In this document: piece by piece, positions 7,204 through 15,193 of the stretch
Layout: every line of letters begins with the position of its first letter
Numbering within the stretch: position 1 is the stretch's first letter
Assembly: GCA_018650165.1 (NCBI GenBank)
Contig: JABIGM010000016.1
Span: forward strand, 1-39,904
Reading direction: 5' to 3'
DNA length: 39,904 nucleotides
Source: Methanobacteriota archaeon
GTDB taxonomy: Archaea > Thermoplasmatota > Poseidoniia > Poseidoniales > Poseidoniaceae
Translations under genes and position numbers: made by a program
Notes under the pieces: generated by a model
The model's input: the letters and a program-made list of their open reading frames with translations, nothing else
Told to the model about the DNA's origin: nothing
Databases searched by the model: none

Positions 7204-8499
7204 TCAATTGCTATTGTGAGTCAACAATATGCCCAGTTTTTTGATTTCTGCAAGTAGCGAATCTTTCGGGCTAGTAATCCAGGCTTGCCGGGGTTGCAAG
7301 TTTAGTCCGAATGGTATTTCTTCACCATAGATTATCTCAGTTACATTAGAATTCTCTATAATTAGAAGAGATCTAGCAACCATTATTTTTTCACTCCAAG
7401 GGTCGACTAATGAGGACATTGCTAATGCTAGGTCAATTGTTTCGTTATCTGTTCTAGCCGCTGACAAATGTGCGATGTCCAAGCTTTCAGTCTCACAACC
7501 CAAAAATCGTAGTGAATCGATGTAGGATGCAGGAAATGAATCTATCATACAACCTGAAAATACTAACTTAGTAGCCTGGAATCTATTTGTTACATCGAGT
7601 AAATGATCCTGTTCAATAGGGCTTCGACATATCGATTTGTACGAAACCATGCCCATTCCTTTCAGTGGTTCAATTCTTGGAGATGTTCCAAAACATGAAC
7701 AATCAACATAAAGCACACGATGCGTTCCACCGTCTTCATCTAGCAAGTCTAGTAGTCCATGTGCAACAGGCATACTGGCCCTGAAAAACCTCCACCCAAC
7801 TAGTTCAACCAAACCTGAAGCAAAGCATGTCAATGCGACAAGAAGTCCTGGGAGACCAGATGGAATAACTAACCACAACAACATCAGCATCATACCATGA
7901 ATCCTCAATCTCCACCAACTAGCATTACCCTCCCAAAGTAATTTTGACATTCCAGCAACCATCACTACACTCATTGCAGCAAGAACCAAAATAATCGCCC
8001 ATGATATCGAAATTGAAATTCTGAGAATCTCAGCCGCATCATAGCGCCCTACTAGGCCATTGACATCATTGAAAGAGTGCCCATAGGAATACAGCCAGGG
8101 CAAGAATATCGTAGTAGTAAACACAAGTGAACCAAAAGCCAGTCCCCCCATAATAACCATCCACACAACAAATGCTCTTCTTTCACTAGGAAGGAGGCCT
8201 GAGCGGGCAAATGAGTACGCCTGTACCATTGCAAATGGTGCCGCAGTTAGTAGGCCGAGTAATGTGGCACTCAGCCATCGAGTACCCGCCCATTCATCTG
8301 GCGAGAATATATTGATGCAAGCATCGGCACATGGATCTAATTGCAACATTGCGTAGTGTAGTAATTCATCAATTGAAAGTGACCATATCCCGGTCAAAAT
8401 TATTACCAAAATTATGACTGTAGTCAATCGACGTGTGAACTCATCGAGGTGAGATTGAACGGGGCGCCTGTCGTCGCTAGACAGGTGCAAATCATTCAT
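7204..8499 (-). CDS. tatC: TatC-family translocase with extra C-terminal domain
   Basis: TatC is the receptor and core of the twin-arginine export pathway for folded proteins. The N-terminus has the SHLDEFTRRL motif (family consensus SHLxELRxRL), and PFAMVQAYSFARSGLLPSERR matches the loop consensus P...QxWxFxxPGLxxxER. Six membrane helices are predicted between about residues 25 and 240. Typical TatC ends near residue 250, whereas this protein continues for about 185 residues as a soluble, probably cytoplasmic domain that I do not recognise. That extension contains several cysteines, including CSCFG near 268. No TatA is visible nearby. It sits 5 nt after a secreted CxCH protein and upstream of the M6 peptidase. 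Confidence 0.8.
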   Translation of the reverse strand: MNDLHLSSDDRRPVQSHLDEFTRRLTTVIILVIILTGIWSLSIDELLHYAMLQLDPCADACINIFSPDEWAGTRWLSATLLGLLTAAPFAMVQAYSFARSGLLPSERRAFVVWMVIMGGLAFGSLVFTTTIFLPWLYSYGHSFNDVNGLVGRYDAAEILRISISISWAIILVLAAMSVVMVAGMSKLLWEGNASWWRLRIHGMMLMLLWLVIPSGLPGLLVALTCFASGLVELVGWRFFRASMPVAHGLLDLLDEDGGTHRVLYVDCSCFGTSPRIEPLKGMGMVSYKSICRSPIEQDHLLDVTNRFQATKLVFSGCMIDSFPASYIDSLRFLGCETESLDIAHLSAARTDNETIDLALAMSSLVDPWSEKIMVARSLLIIENSNVTEIIYGEEIPFGLNLQPRQAWITSPKDSLLAEIKKLGILLTHNSN

Positions 8500-8504
8500 A
8501 ATAA

Positions 8505-9458
8505 TCAGACCAAATCAGTCGACTTCTTTTCCGCACGTACTTGGACAACAGTCCTGTAAACTCCGAAAATAGCCCAAAGTGTACACATTGCAATCAGAAG
8601 TGTGTAGCCCCAAGGTAGTTCGGTATCAACAGCCCAACCAAGACCAATTGCTAGGCCAAGTGAAAGAACACCTCGGCGGATGCCTTGTGGCAGAGCCAGA
8701 CGCATATCGAGATGAGGTGGACCTCCGCCAAATCTGCGCTCATAGAATTCTCCTTGCAGAATTGCTGCAATAATAAGAATGGAAAGGGTTGTCCAAAAGT
8801 AGAGGTTTCCTTGTTCCAAATACCCACTTGCTAGTTCTGCCTGATGCTCTGCCTCAAGTTGCTCATCGCTCTTTTGACCGAATAATGACTCATAATCTCC
8901 AACACTAATTGTTCTGAGACTCGGGTCTTCGTCAAGAGTCGCAGTACCTGGTGCACTGACGGTGAATGAGAGAGTGGTCCAATGGTCGCCAGCATCTGGC
9001 AACCCGCTTCCATCAACAGCATTGCCGGCTAAAGAAAAGTGAATATCTCCAACATCTTCTGACGGTGCAACCCATGGAATAACCCAATCATTGGCAGGTG
9101 TACTTTGAGAAAGTGCGCCACCGGAATCTGCAACTTCTTTTGTTCCATCAACAACGGTAAATACGCCTGCACCATAATCCCAAATCATGAATCCACCAAT
9201 CGAGTTAGATGAATGCACTAGGCTAATTGTCAGGTCATATGTTTCACCGACTTCGTAGGCACGGGGAACGCCAGAAATTGAAAGAATTAGTTCAGTTGAT
9301 GGCGAACCGCCTGCGCCATGACAAGTACATCCATCCTCCGGGACAATTCTGTCACCTCCATCCTTTATCCAAGGTGGTCCTTGTGAGTTTCCAAAGGCCG
9401 GAGCAGCCAGCAGAATAGCCAGAGTCGCAACCAGCAGGACAGAGAACCTACGGGACAT
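8505..9458 (-). CDS. Secreted Reeler-like protein with CxCH motif and C-terminal membrane helices
   Basis: This 317-residue protein has a clear signal peptide (first about 23 residues, with an SRR N-region). A CTCHG motif lies near residue 44, followed by a beta-sandwich domain (about 55-175) resembling choice-of-anchor or Reeler domains often found behind a CxxCH-like motif. An acidic, coiled stretch near 190-215 is followed by about three membrane helices (about 220-300) and a short basic tail. CxCH is one residue shorter than the classical haem c motif, so covalent haem is possible but unproven. The gene directly precedes tatC (5 nt), so its export or maturation may be linked to that system. 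The exact function is unknown. Confidence 0.55.
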   Translation of the reverse strand: MSRRFSVLLVATLAILLAAPAFGNSQGPPWIKDGGDRIVPEDGCTCHGAGGSPSTELILSISGVPRAYEVGETYDLTISLVHSSNSIGGFMIWDYGAGVFTVVDGTKEVADSGGALSQSTPANDWVIPWVAPSEDVGDIHFSLAGNAVDGSGLPDAGDHWTTLSFTVSAPGTATLDEDPSLRTISVGDYESLFGQKSDEQLEAEHQAELASGYLEQGNLYFWTTLSILIIAAILQGEFYERRFGGGPPHLDMRLALPQGIRRGVLSLGLAIGLGWAVDTELPWGYTLLIAMCTLWAIFGVYRTVVQVRAEKKSTDLV

Positions 9459-9504
9459 TATCTTGGCCCACCTGTGGATGCCTATTGAACATTGTCACTT
9501 CTAC

Positions 9505-9520
9505 CGCCCCTTAAGGGGCG
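9505..9520. terminator. Perfect GC-rich hairpin downstream of pntB
   Basis: CGCCCC and GGGGCG pair perfectly around a TTAA loop. The hairpin lies 18 nt beyond the pntB stop codon and 46 nt before the start of the next minus-strand gene. It could be an RNA 3'-end or processing structure. No strong T-run follows on the minus strand, so a classical terminator is not shown. Confidence 0.4.
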
Positions 9521-9537
9521 TGATTAGATAGTTCAGT

Positions 9538-10986
9538 TCACAATTCCTTGATTGCACTGTTTAACTGTGTCATCATTGCCTTACCATCGCCAAACAGCAT
9601 CATTGTCTTATCTTCATAGAACAAATCGTTGTCAACTCCTGCATAGCCAACCGATAGACTTCGCTTGATAATTACCACAGTATTAGCTTGGTCCGCATCG
9701 ATAATTGGCATTCCAGCAAGCGGACCTTCACCTGTTCGTGCTGCCGGGTTACAAGTATCGTTTGCACCAATTACAATCGCCATATCACATTCAGGGAATT
9801 CCGGATTAATTTCATCCATCTCGATCAATTGCTCATATGGCACATTTGCCTCAGCAAGTAGGACATTCATGTGGCCAGGCATACGCCCTGCAACTGGGTG
9901 AATTGCATACTTTATTTCTGTGCCAAACTTGTCTGCCATGAGGTCTGCAAATTCCTTTACTTGGTGCTGACATTGACTTACAGCCATTCCGTATCCTGGG
10001 ACGATGATTATCTTCTGTGCACCATCGGCCATCATTGCAACTTCTTCAGCATCAGTACCTGCTTTAGTACGAGTGAGTTCTTGCTTTTCGCTTCCCCCAA
10101 AGGATTTGAACAATACATCAATTAATTGCCGGTTCATTGCTTTACACATAATTACAGTCAATATTAGACCAGATGCCCCGACAAGGCTTCCAGCAACAAT
10201 CAAAACGCTGTTGTTGATGATGAAACCAGTGAATGCTGCAGCAATACCTGAAAGTGAATTAAGAAGACTTACGACAACAGGCATATCTGCTCCACCTATT
10301 GGCAGAACTAGTATAATTCCAAGCAAACATGAAATTGCAATAATCGCCCAAATATAATCAGTATTTGTCGGGTCTTCAATTGAAAGATAAATCAGTGCAA
10401 GTACACTGATGAATAACAGTCCCTTGACTGGGTTGAGCCAAGTTGGACCCCATGTAGGAGTTCGAATCCACTTTCCAAAGACCTCGATGCCACCTTTCAA
10501 TTTGTACATTGCAAGAAGTGAACCGGTTAGTGTCATCCAACCAACAAGGGCTGAGAGACCAGCGGCAATGACTGCGACAGTAGTAGCAAGTCCAGATTCT
10601 GGAGATGTTGTCTCGATCCACTTCCATGTTTCGGAAAGGGCAACAAGTGCTGAGGCCGCTCCACCAAATCCATTGAACAGTGCTACTAATTCAGGCATTC
10701 CAGTCATCTCGACTTTGACTGCCATGATATATCCAATGAGTGAACCAATTATGAGACCTGAGCCAATAATTGTCCATCCAACAATACCATCTGGTAAATA
10801 ATTCATATCAATAACAGTAGTAAGAACAGCAACTGCCATCCCCATCATTCCGTACTGATTGCCTTTAGGAGCAGTTCGAGGATGACCTAATTTCTTAAGC
10901 CCCATAACGAAAAGAATAGCAGAAATAAGATATCCAAAAGAAACCCAATCACTCAACATTTCAAGCCCTCCTCTTCTTTCCAGCAA
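9538..10986 (-). CDS. pntB: NAD(P) transhydrogenase subunit beta
   Basis: PntB binds NADP(H) and contains most of the proton channel of the energy-linked transhydrogenase, which uses proton motive force to make NADPH from NADH. This 482-residue protein has about nine membrane helices in residues 1-290. A soluble NADP-binding domain III covers about 300-482, with IIVPGYGMAVSQCQ (GYGMAVAQAQ in relatives), the PVAGRMPGHMNVLLAEA block, VIGANDTCNPAA and the SLSVGYAGVDNDLF loop, all hallmarks of the family. The length matches bacterial PntB. It overlaps pntA2 by 26 nt, so translation of the three pnt genes is probably coupled. Confidence 0.97.
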   Translation of the reverse strand: MLERRGGLEMLSDWVSFGYLISAILFVMGLKKLGHPRTAPKGNQYGMMGMAVAVLTTVIDMNYLPDGIVGWTIIGSGLIIGSLIGYIMAVKVEMTGMPELVALFNGFGGAASALVALSETWKWIETTSPESGLATTVAVIAAGLSALVGWMTLTGSLLAMYKLKGGIEVFGKWIRTPTWGPTWLNPVKGLLFISVLALIYLSIEDPTNTDYIWAIIAISCLLGIILVLPIGGADMPVVVSLLNSLSGIAAAFTGFIINNSVLIVAGSLVGASGLILTVIMCKAMNRQLIDVLFKSFGGSEKQELTRTKAGTDAEEVAMMADGAQKIIIVPGYGMAVSQCQHQVKEFADLMADKFGTEIKYAIHPVAGRMPGHMNVLLAEANVPYEQLIEMDEINPEFPECDMAIVIGANDTCNPAARTGEGPLAGMPIIDADQANTVVIIKRSLSVGYAGVDNDLFYEDKTMMLFGDGKAMMTQLNSAIKEL

Positions 10987-11272
10987 TCATATTCAGCATG
11001 CGGTTTGTTACAGCAAATCCACCTACTACATTGATCATAGCAAGTACTAGTGCAACGAAGGCTAGGATTCCAGAAACAACAGTATCTCCTCCCTCATATG
11101 CCACATTTGCACCGAGGAGTGCGCCAACTACACTGATTCCAGAAATTGCATTTGCACCGCTCATCAAAGGAGTGTGTAGCATGGCGGGTACCTTGGTGAT
11201 TAATTCGACACCAAGGAAAATTGATAGTACGAAAAGAGTAATTGAGCCAATTAATAATTCAGGAGTCATCAA
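10961..11272 (-). CDS. pntAB: NAD(P) transhydrogenase alpha subunit, membrane part
   Basis: This 103-residue membrane protein corresponds to the C-terminal domain II of E. coli PntA, encoded as a separate polypeptide as in many alpha-proteobacteria. Three helices are visible (about 8-28, 38-60 and 65-90). It carries the TPLMSGANAISGISVVGAL block, which is highly conserved in this family. It sits between pntA1 (4-nt overlap) and pntB (26-nt overlap). Together the three products form the proton-pumping transhydrogenase. Confidence 0.95.
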   Translation of the reverse strand: MMTPELLIGSITLFVLSIFLGVELITKVPAMLHTPLMSGANAISGISVVGALLGANVAYEGGDTVVSGILAFVALVLAMINVVGGFAVTNRMLNMIAGKKRRA

Positions 11273-12432
11273 AGAGCACCTCCTAGCCGAGTTTGCTTTG
11301 GATGAAGTTCCCCATCTTTACAGATAAGAACTCCTCCCATTCCAGATACATAGAAATCACTACCTTCTGGAGCACCAACTAGAATATCATCGGTTTCAGA
11401 AATCTGGAAACCAATTTCTTTGTCAACTAAACTGGTAATGAAAGTAGTCAAGTTATTTGAATATAGCATTGATGCCGAATTTGCAAGCGTACCGGGTAGA
11501 TTAGAAGTTCCAACAATAATGACTCCATTATCGGTAGTGAATACTTCCCCTGGTTTTGTTAGTTCACAATTTCCGCCAACATCAGCATTCATGTCAACAA
11601 CAACTGCACCTGATTTGAAATTTTCAATTGCTGAAGCTGGCACAGTAATCGGCGCAGGCCTTCCAAAAATTCTTGCAGTCGTTACAATGATATCTGCATC
11701 ACTAGCAACTTCACAAACAGTGTCATTTACCTTCTGAATAAATTCTGGAGTCAGCGGTTTAGCATACCCTGCCTCATCTTCGAAATCATCCATTCCATCG
11801 ACTTCAATAAAGCGACCACCAACAGATTCGATTTGTTCTGCGGCCGATTTACGAACATCGGATGCATAAACAACTGCGCCGAGACGTTTCGCAGTAGCAA
11901 TAGCCTGCAAACCGGCAACACCAGAGCCCATAATGACAACCTTTGCTGGCCTTATAGTCCCTGCTGATGTAGTCATCATTGGAATTCCACGAGGTACATG
12001 TGAGGCACCTAACAGTACCGATTTGTATCCCGCTAAATTGTCCTGGCTAGAGTTCACATCCATAGATTGTGCACGCGACAGCCTTCTTGGAATCATATCC
12101 ATACTCATCAGAGTAATCCCACCATCTATGCAAGCCTGTACTTTTTTGGGGTGACGGAAAGGATCAGCAACACAGGCCACTATTTGGCCTTTGGATAGTT
12201 CTTTTACCTCTGGAATACGGATTGCTATAATGATTTCACATGATAAAGCAGTGTCACGATCACAAATAGTTGCACCCGCATTAGTATAGTCGGAATCTAA
12301 GTAATTTGCAGCCTCTCCCGATCCACTTTCAACAAGAACCTCAAATCCTGATTTAATCAATTTTTTCATGCTACCCGGCACTATTGCAACACGTGTTTCT
12401 TCCACGGGTTCCATAAGGACTCCAATTTTCAT
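11269..12432 (-). CDS. pntAA: NAD(P) transhydrogenase alpha subunit, NAD-binding part
   Basis: This soluble domain I binds NAD(H) and is related to alanine dehydrogenase. The protein has 387 residues from the ATG at 12432, chosen because GAGGTGAAAAC lies directly upstream and MKIGVLMEPVEETRVA matches the family N-terminus. Other supports are SMDMIPRRLSRAQSMD (the conserved P-R-x-SRAQ region), the Rossmann motif VVIMGSGVAGLQAIATAKRLGA, and the ARIFGRPAPITVPA loop. It is the first gene of pntA1-pntA2-pntB. A TATA-like sequence lies about 50 nt upstream. The C-terminal tail faces the domain-II subunit encoded next. Confidence 0.95.
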   Translation of the reverse strand: MKIGVLMEPVEETRVAIVPGSMKKLIKSGFEVLVESGSGEAANYLDSDYTNAGATICDRDTALSCEIIIAIRIPEVKELSKGQIVACVADPFRHPKKVQACIDGGITLMSMDMIPRRLSRAQSMDVNSSQDNLAGYKSVLLGASHVPRGIPMMTTSAGTIRPAKVVIMGSGVAGLQAIATAKRLGAVVYASDVRKSAAEQIESVGGRFIEVDGMDDFEDEAGYAKPLTPEFIQKVNDTVCEVASDADIIVTTARIFGRPAPITVPASAIENFKSGAVVVDMNADVGGNCELTKPGEVFTTDNGVIIVGTSNLPGTLANSASMLYSNNLTTFITSLVDKEIGFQISETDDILVGAPEGSDFYVSGMGGVLICKDGELHPKQTRLGGAL

Positions 12433-12479
12433 GTTTTCACCTCGCGATTGCACCTGCGCGCACTCGCTGATTGGCCCCA

Positions 12480-12490
12480 CCTATATCCGG
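12480..12490 (-). promoter_or_regulatory. TATA-like box upstream of pntA1
   Basis: On the minus strand the sequence reads CCGGATATAGG, ending about 48 nt before the pntA1 ATG. With the usual archaeal spacing of about 26 nt, transcription would begin near 12458 and leave a short leader containing the GAGGTGA ribosome-binding site. The same 160-nt region must hold the divergent mdh promoter. A GGTGTT/AACACC inverted repeat at 12524-12541 lies between the two genes. Confidence 0.4.
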
Positions 12491-12593
12491 TTCTTGAACG
12501 ACTCGGTTGAGTTCGGCCAAATCGGTGTTCGTAACAACACCGCCTATGCTTATGGAGGTCCTATGTCTGGGGCGTCATATCGGAGTGGTCAAT

Positions 12594-13532
12594 ATGGCAA
12601 CCGGACGTAGAAAGATAGCAGTAATTGGAGCCGGAAATGTTGGAGCAACTTGTGCATTTGTACTTGCACAAATGAAAGTAGCCGATATTGTATTGCTCGA
12701 CATTTTTGAAGGATTTGCCAAGGGTAAGGCACTGGATATGAGCCAAAATAGTAACGTTTTGAACTATGACGGAACAATAACTGGTACTGCCAGTTACGAA
12801 GACATCGCCGGTAGTGATGTTATCGTTGTAACCAGCGGTTTCCCTCGAAAACCAGGAATGACCCGCGAGGACTTGATTGGGAAGAATGCAGAAATTGTCC
12901 AGCAAGTTGGAACTGGAATTAGAGAGCATGCCCCAGATGCAATCATCATTATGGTTACAAATCCACTAGATTTGATGACCTATCACATGCAGAAAGTAAC
13001 TGGATTCCCGCTTAATCGCGTAATTGGTCAAGCAGGTGTTCTTGACAGTGCTCGTATGGCTCACTTTATTGCATTAGAATTGAATTGTGCCGAAGAAGAT
13101 GTTTCTCCAATGGTTCTAGGCGGGCATGGCGATACAATGGTTCCTCTTCCTCGTTACACTACAGTTGGTGGAATACCAATCACTCAACTGATGTCGGAAG
13201 ACCGCATTGAAGCTATTAGTGCCCGCACAGCAGGTGGGGGCGGAGAAATAGTCAAGTTACTCGAAAGGGGTTCAGCATTCTATGCGCCAGGTTCTGCTGC
13301 TGCAATTATGGCAGAGGCCGTGCTAAATGACCGCCGAAGAGTTATCCCTGCTTCGTGTCACCTAACGGGACAATACGGTTTGGAAGATGTTTACATCGGT
13401 GTACCTTGTATTATTGGTGCAAACGGCGTTGAGAAGATTTTCGAACTAGATCTAAGTGCAGACGAACTTGAATCGCTTCAAGGCTCCGCTAACTTTTACA
13501 AGGGTCAACTGAAAGAGATACTTGGTTACTAA
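12594..13532 (+). CDS. mdh: NAD-dependent malate dehydrogenase (LDH/MDH type 3)
   Basis: This enzyme oxidises L-malate to oxaloacetate with NAD in the TCA cycle. It has 312 residues from the ATG at 12594, which follows GGAGTGG; an upstream in-frame start would add 29 unlikely residues. The Rossmann motif GAGNVGATCA near residue 12 is followed by LLDI. The substrate loop FPRKPGMTRED has the Arg that favours malate over lactate, and GGHGDTMVPL carries the catalytic His. The family signature VTNPLD is also present. It is divergent from pntA1, so two NAD(P)-linked activities face each other across a 160-nt regulatory region. Confidence 0.95.
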   Translation: MATGRRKIAVIGAGNVGATCAFVLAQMKVADIVLLDIFEGFAKGKALDMSQNSNVLNYDGTITGTASYEDIAGSDVIVVTSGFPRKPGMTREDLIGKNAEIVQQVGTGIREHAPDAIIIMVTNPLDLMTYHMQKVTGFPLNRVIGQAGVLDSARMAHFIALELNCAEEDVSPMVLGGHGDTMVPLPRYTTVGGIPITQLMSEDRIEAISARTAGGGGEIVKLLERGSAFYAPGSAAAIMAEAVLNDRRRVIPASCHLTGQYGLEDVYIGVPCIIGANGVEKIFELDLSADELESLQGSANFYKGQLKEILGY

Positions 13533-13570
13533 TTGGATAGAGGCCTATCACTGAGCACCTAAACAGGCCA

Positions 13571-13930
13571 TCAGTTTGTTGTCTGACCATAATTAATCGC
13601 AAGATATGTGCTGATTAGGTAGGCCGTAATGGTCACAATTAATCCGAGTGCCATTGCTGCTTCAAAACTCCAATTACGCCGTAACAGTATTGGAATAATC
13701 AAAAACAGAAGTAGAGATGGAATCACCAGCCAAAGAATCCCCTCTGCATAATCGGCGACCTTCTCAACATCCTTCGTATCGTTGTATAACAATATCAAGG
13801 ACATTATGCTCATGAACGGTATTGAAATTAATATTGCTCCATAAATTGTTGATTTTTTGGCAATTTCACTAGCTGCAACAACGATTGCACCACTAAACAA
13901 ACCTTTTGCCAGCCAAGATAACCATGTCAT
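13571..13930 (-). CDS. DUF3147-like small membrane protein
   Basis: This 119-residue protein has four predicted helices (about 5-25, 30-50, 65-85 and 92-112). The N-terminal KGLFSGAIVVAASEIAKKS followed by GAILISIPFMS resembles DUF3147 proteins, small inner-membrane proteins of unknown role. It converges with mdh, ending 38 nt after it; the short spacer contains a weak GATAG/CTATC inverted repeat (13536-13549). No partner gene is evident: about 190 nt with no convincing gene separates it from ygfZ. Confidence 0.55.
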   Translation of the reverse strand: MTWLSWLAKGLFSGAIVVAASEIAKKSTIYGAILISIPFMSIMSLILLYNDTKDVEKVADYAEGILWLVIPSLLLFLIIPILLRRNWSFEAAMALGLIVTITAYLISTYLAINYGQTTN

Positions 13931-14121
13931 ATTTGCAATGAGTCATGCTCATTCTATCAATGATTCCCAGTTATTGGAATGCGCCGTGCAGAAATGTCCA
14001 ACGAATATCATCTGCGGTCACATTTTTGTAATGCAAACAAATTCTCTCATCATTGGCCACTTTACTATGGTAAGCCAAGAGGTTTGTTTAGTAGAAATTA
14101 TTGCTAGAGATTTGCCTCAGG

Positions 14122-14775
14122 TCATTTTACCAGACGTATTGCTAATGAGTGAGATATTCCAATTGATGTTGCATCATCAACCGGGTTTGAAACACGTACT
14201 AATTGCTTACCCTGCTTCCCACGACTTCGCATACGCGCAAGAATTTCCTGGCCTATGTAGCATCCTTTTGCCTCATGAACTAGATGGCCCAATCCACATG
14301 CGAGTGGATGGTTTGAAGGCGTTATCTCCTTTCCCTGAATTGGAATCATATTTTCGACACGATAGTTCTCAAATTCCATTTCTGTCATCGTTACTTCAAG
14401 TTCAGTATTTATTGGAGCCACAATAATCCAACCCCGAAAAGTTTCACAGATCGTAACATTACCTGGAACCGCGATTTCACTTGTAGCGAGATATACTTGA
14501 TTGGCAGAAGAAACATCTGATATTGTGACATCTTGTGCAAGTATTTTTCTATTGATGTGCTGAACTAGATTATCCTTGTACAGGTTGTGCCCAATAAGGG
14601 CAACAAAACCTTCAGACACAACCACATCAACCATATCGATAATTTTTGCAGTTTGGGTGGTAAAAACAGTAGTACACGTTCCGTCTACTTTGTTAGTCGA
14701 TAGTCCGTTGACCAATGAAATCGAATCTTTACCGCGTAAAACTAGAACATAGTAGTCGAGTTTTACGACACCCAT
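14122..14775 (-). CDS. ygfZ: YgfZ/GcvT-like folate-binding Fe-S cluster protein
   Basis: YgfZ (IBA57/CAF17 in eukaryotes) helps build or repair Fe4S4 clusters in certain enzymes and binds folate. The diagnostic motif KGCYIGQEI lies near residue 180 and carries the conserved cysteine. The GcvT-like N-terminal part shows YYVLVLRGKDSISLVNGLSTN, matching the family N-terminus. At about 217 residues it is short, lacking much of the C-terminal domain of E. coli YgfZ. I start at the ATG at 14775; a GTG at 14787 abuts the iscA stop. Its place directly after an IscA gene is strong functional support, since A-type carriers and IBA57/YgfZ act together. Confidence 0.85.
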   Translation of the reverse strand: MGVVKLDYYVLVLRGKDSISLVNGLSTNKVDGTCTTVFTTQTAKIIDMVDVVVSEGFVALIGHNLYKDNLVQHINRKILAQDVTISDVSSANQVYLATSEIAVPGNVTICETFRGWIIVAPINTELEVTMTEMEFENYRVENMIPIQGKEITPSNHPLACGLGHLVHEAKGCYIGQEILARMRSRGKQGKQLVRVSNPVDDATSIGISHSLAIRLVK

Positions 14776-14787
14776 TACAATCAGCAC

Positions 14788-15192
14788 TCAAGCGAATGAT
14801 TCACCGCAACCACACGAACTTTCGGCATTTGGGTTATTGATTTTGAAACCGCCGCCCATCATCCGATCGACATAATCAATCTCGATACCATCAAGGAGGT
14901 GCGAAGTTGCATTTGGAACTAAAACACGAAAACCATCAAGATTAATTTCTTGACAATCCTGCTCTGTCGATTCCACTATTTGTAAATCATACATGTAGCC
15001 TGAACATCCGCCTGACAACACACCAACCAATAGTGCATGTGACCTATCATCTCCAAATGCGGAAGAAAGCATTTCCTTTGCCTTCTCAGTGATTGTTAAA
15101 ACGACTTCAACGACCTCGGGTTTGTTAATGACAACAGAGGGGGCAGTCTCACATGTGTTGCAGTCCATGACAATGTGAAATGGTGGACTCAT
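14788..15192 (-). CDS. iscA: A-type Fe-S carrier protein (IscA/SufA/ErpA family)
   Basis: A-type carriers receive nascent iron-sulfur clusters and deliver them to target enzymes. The HesB-like domain starts at LTITEKAKEML (about residue 33). It carries all three cluster-binding cysteines, one in GGCSGYMYDL and two in the C-terminal SSCGCGESF. FKINNPNA matches the conserved F.(I/F).NPNA motif. The protein has 134 residues from an ATG at 15192, which lies 1 nt past the stop of the upstream regulator gene. The first 25 residues include an extra CNTC pair not typical of the family. It is followed directly by ygfZ. Confidence 0.92.
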   Translation of the reverse strand: MSPPFHIVMDCNTCETAPSVVINKPEVVEVVLTITEKAKEMLSSAFGDDRSHALLVGVLSGGCSGYMYDLQIVESTEQDCQEINLDGFRVLVPNATSHLLDGIEIDYVDRMMGGGFKINNPNAESSCGCGESFA

Positions 15193-15193
15193 A

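Noticed and set aside
12524..12541. GGTGTT/AACACC inverted repeat between pntA1 and mdh as a definite operator
   Set aside because: The six-base arms with a six-base loop could occur by chance, and no regulator gene is adjacent. I mention it only with the pnt promoter.
13857..14426. A 189-codon plus-strand frame overlapping the DUF3147-like gene and ygfZ
   Set aside because: Most of it is antisense to two better-supported genes. The unique middle part (13931-14121) shows no recognisable motif and no ribosome-binding site, so I leave the 190-nt spacer as holding nothing I can support.
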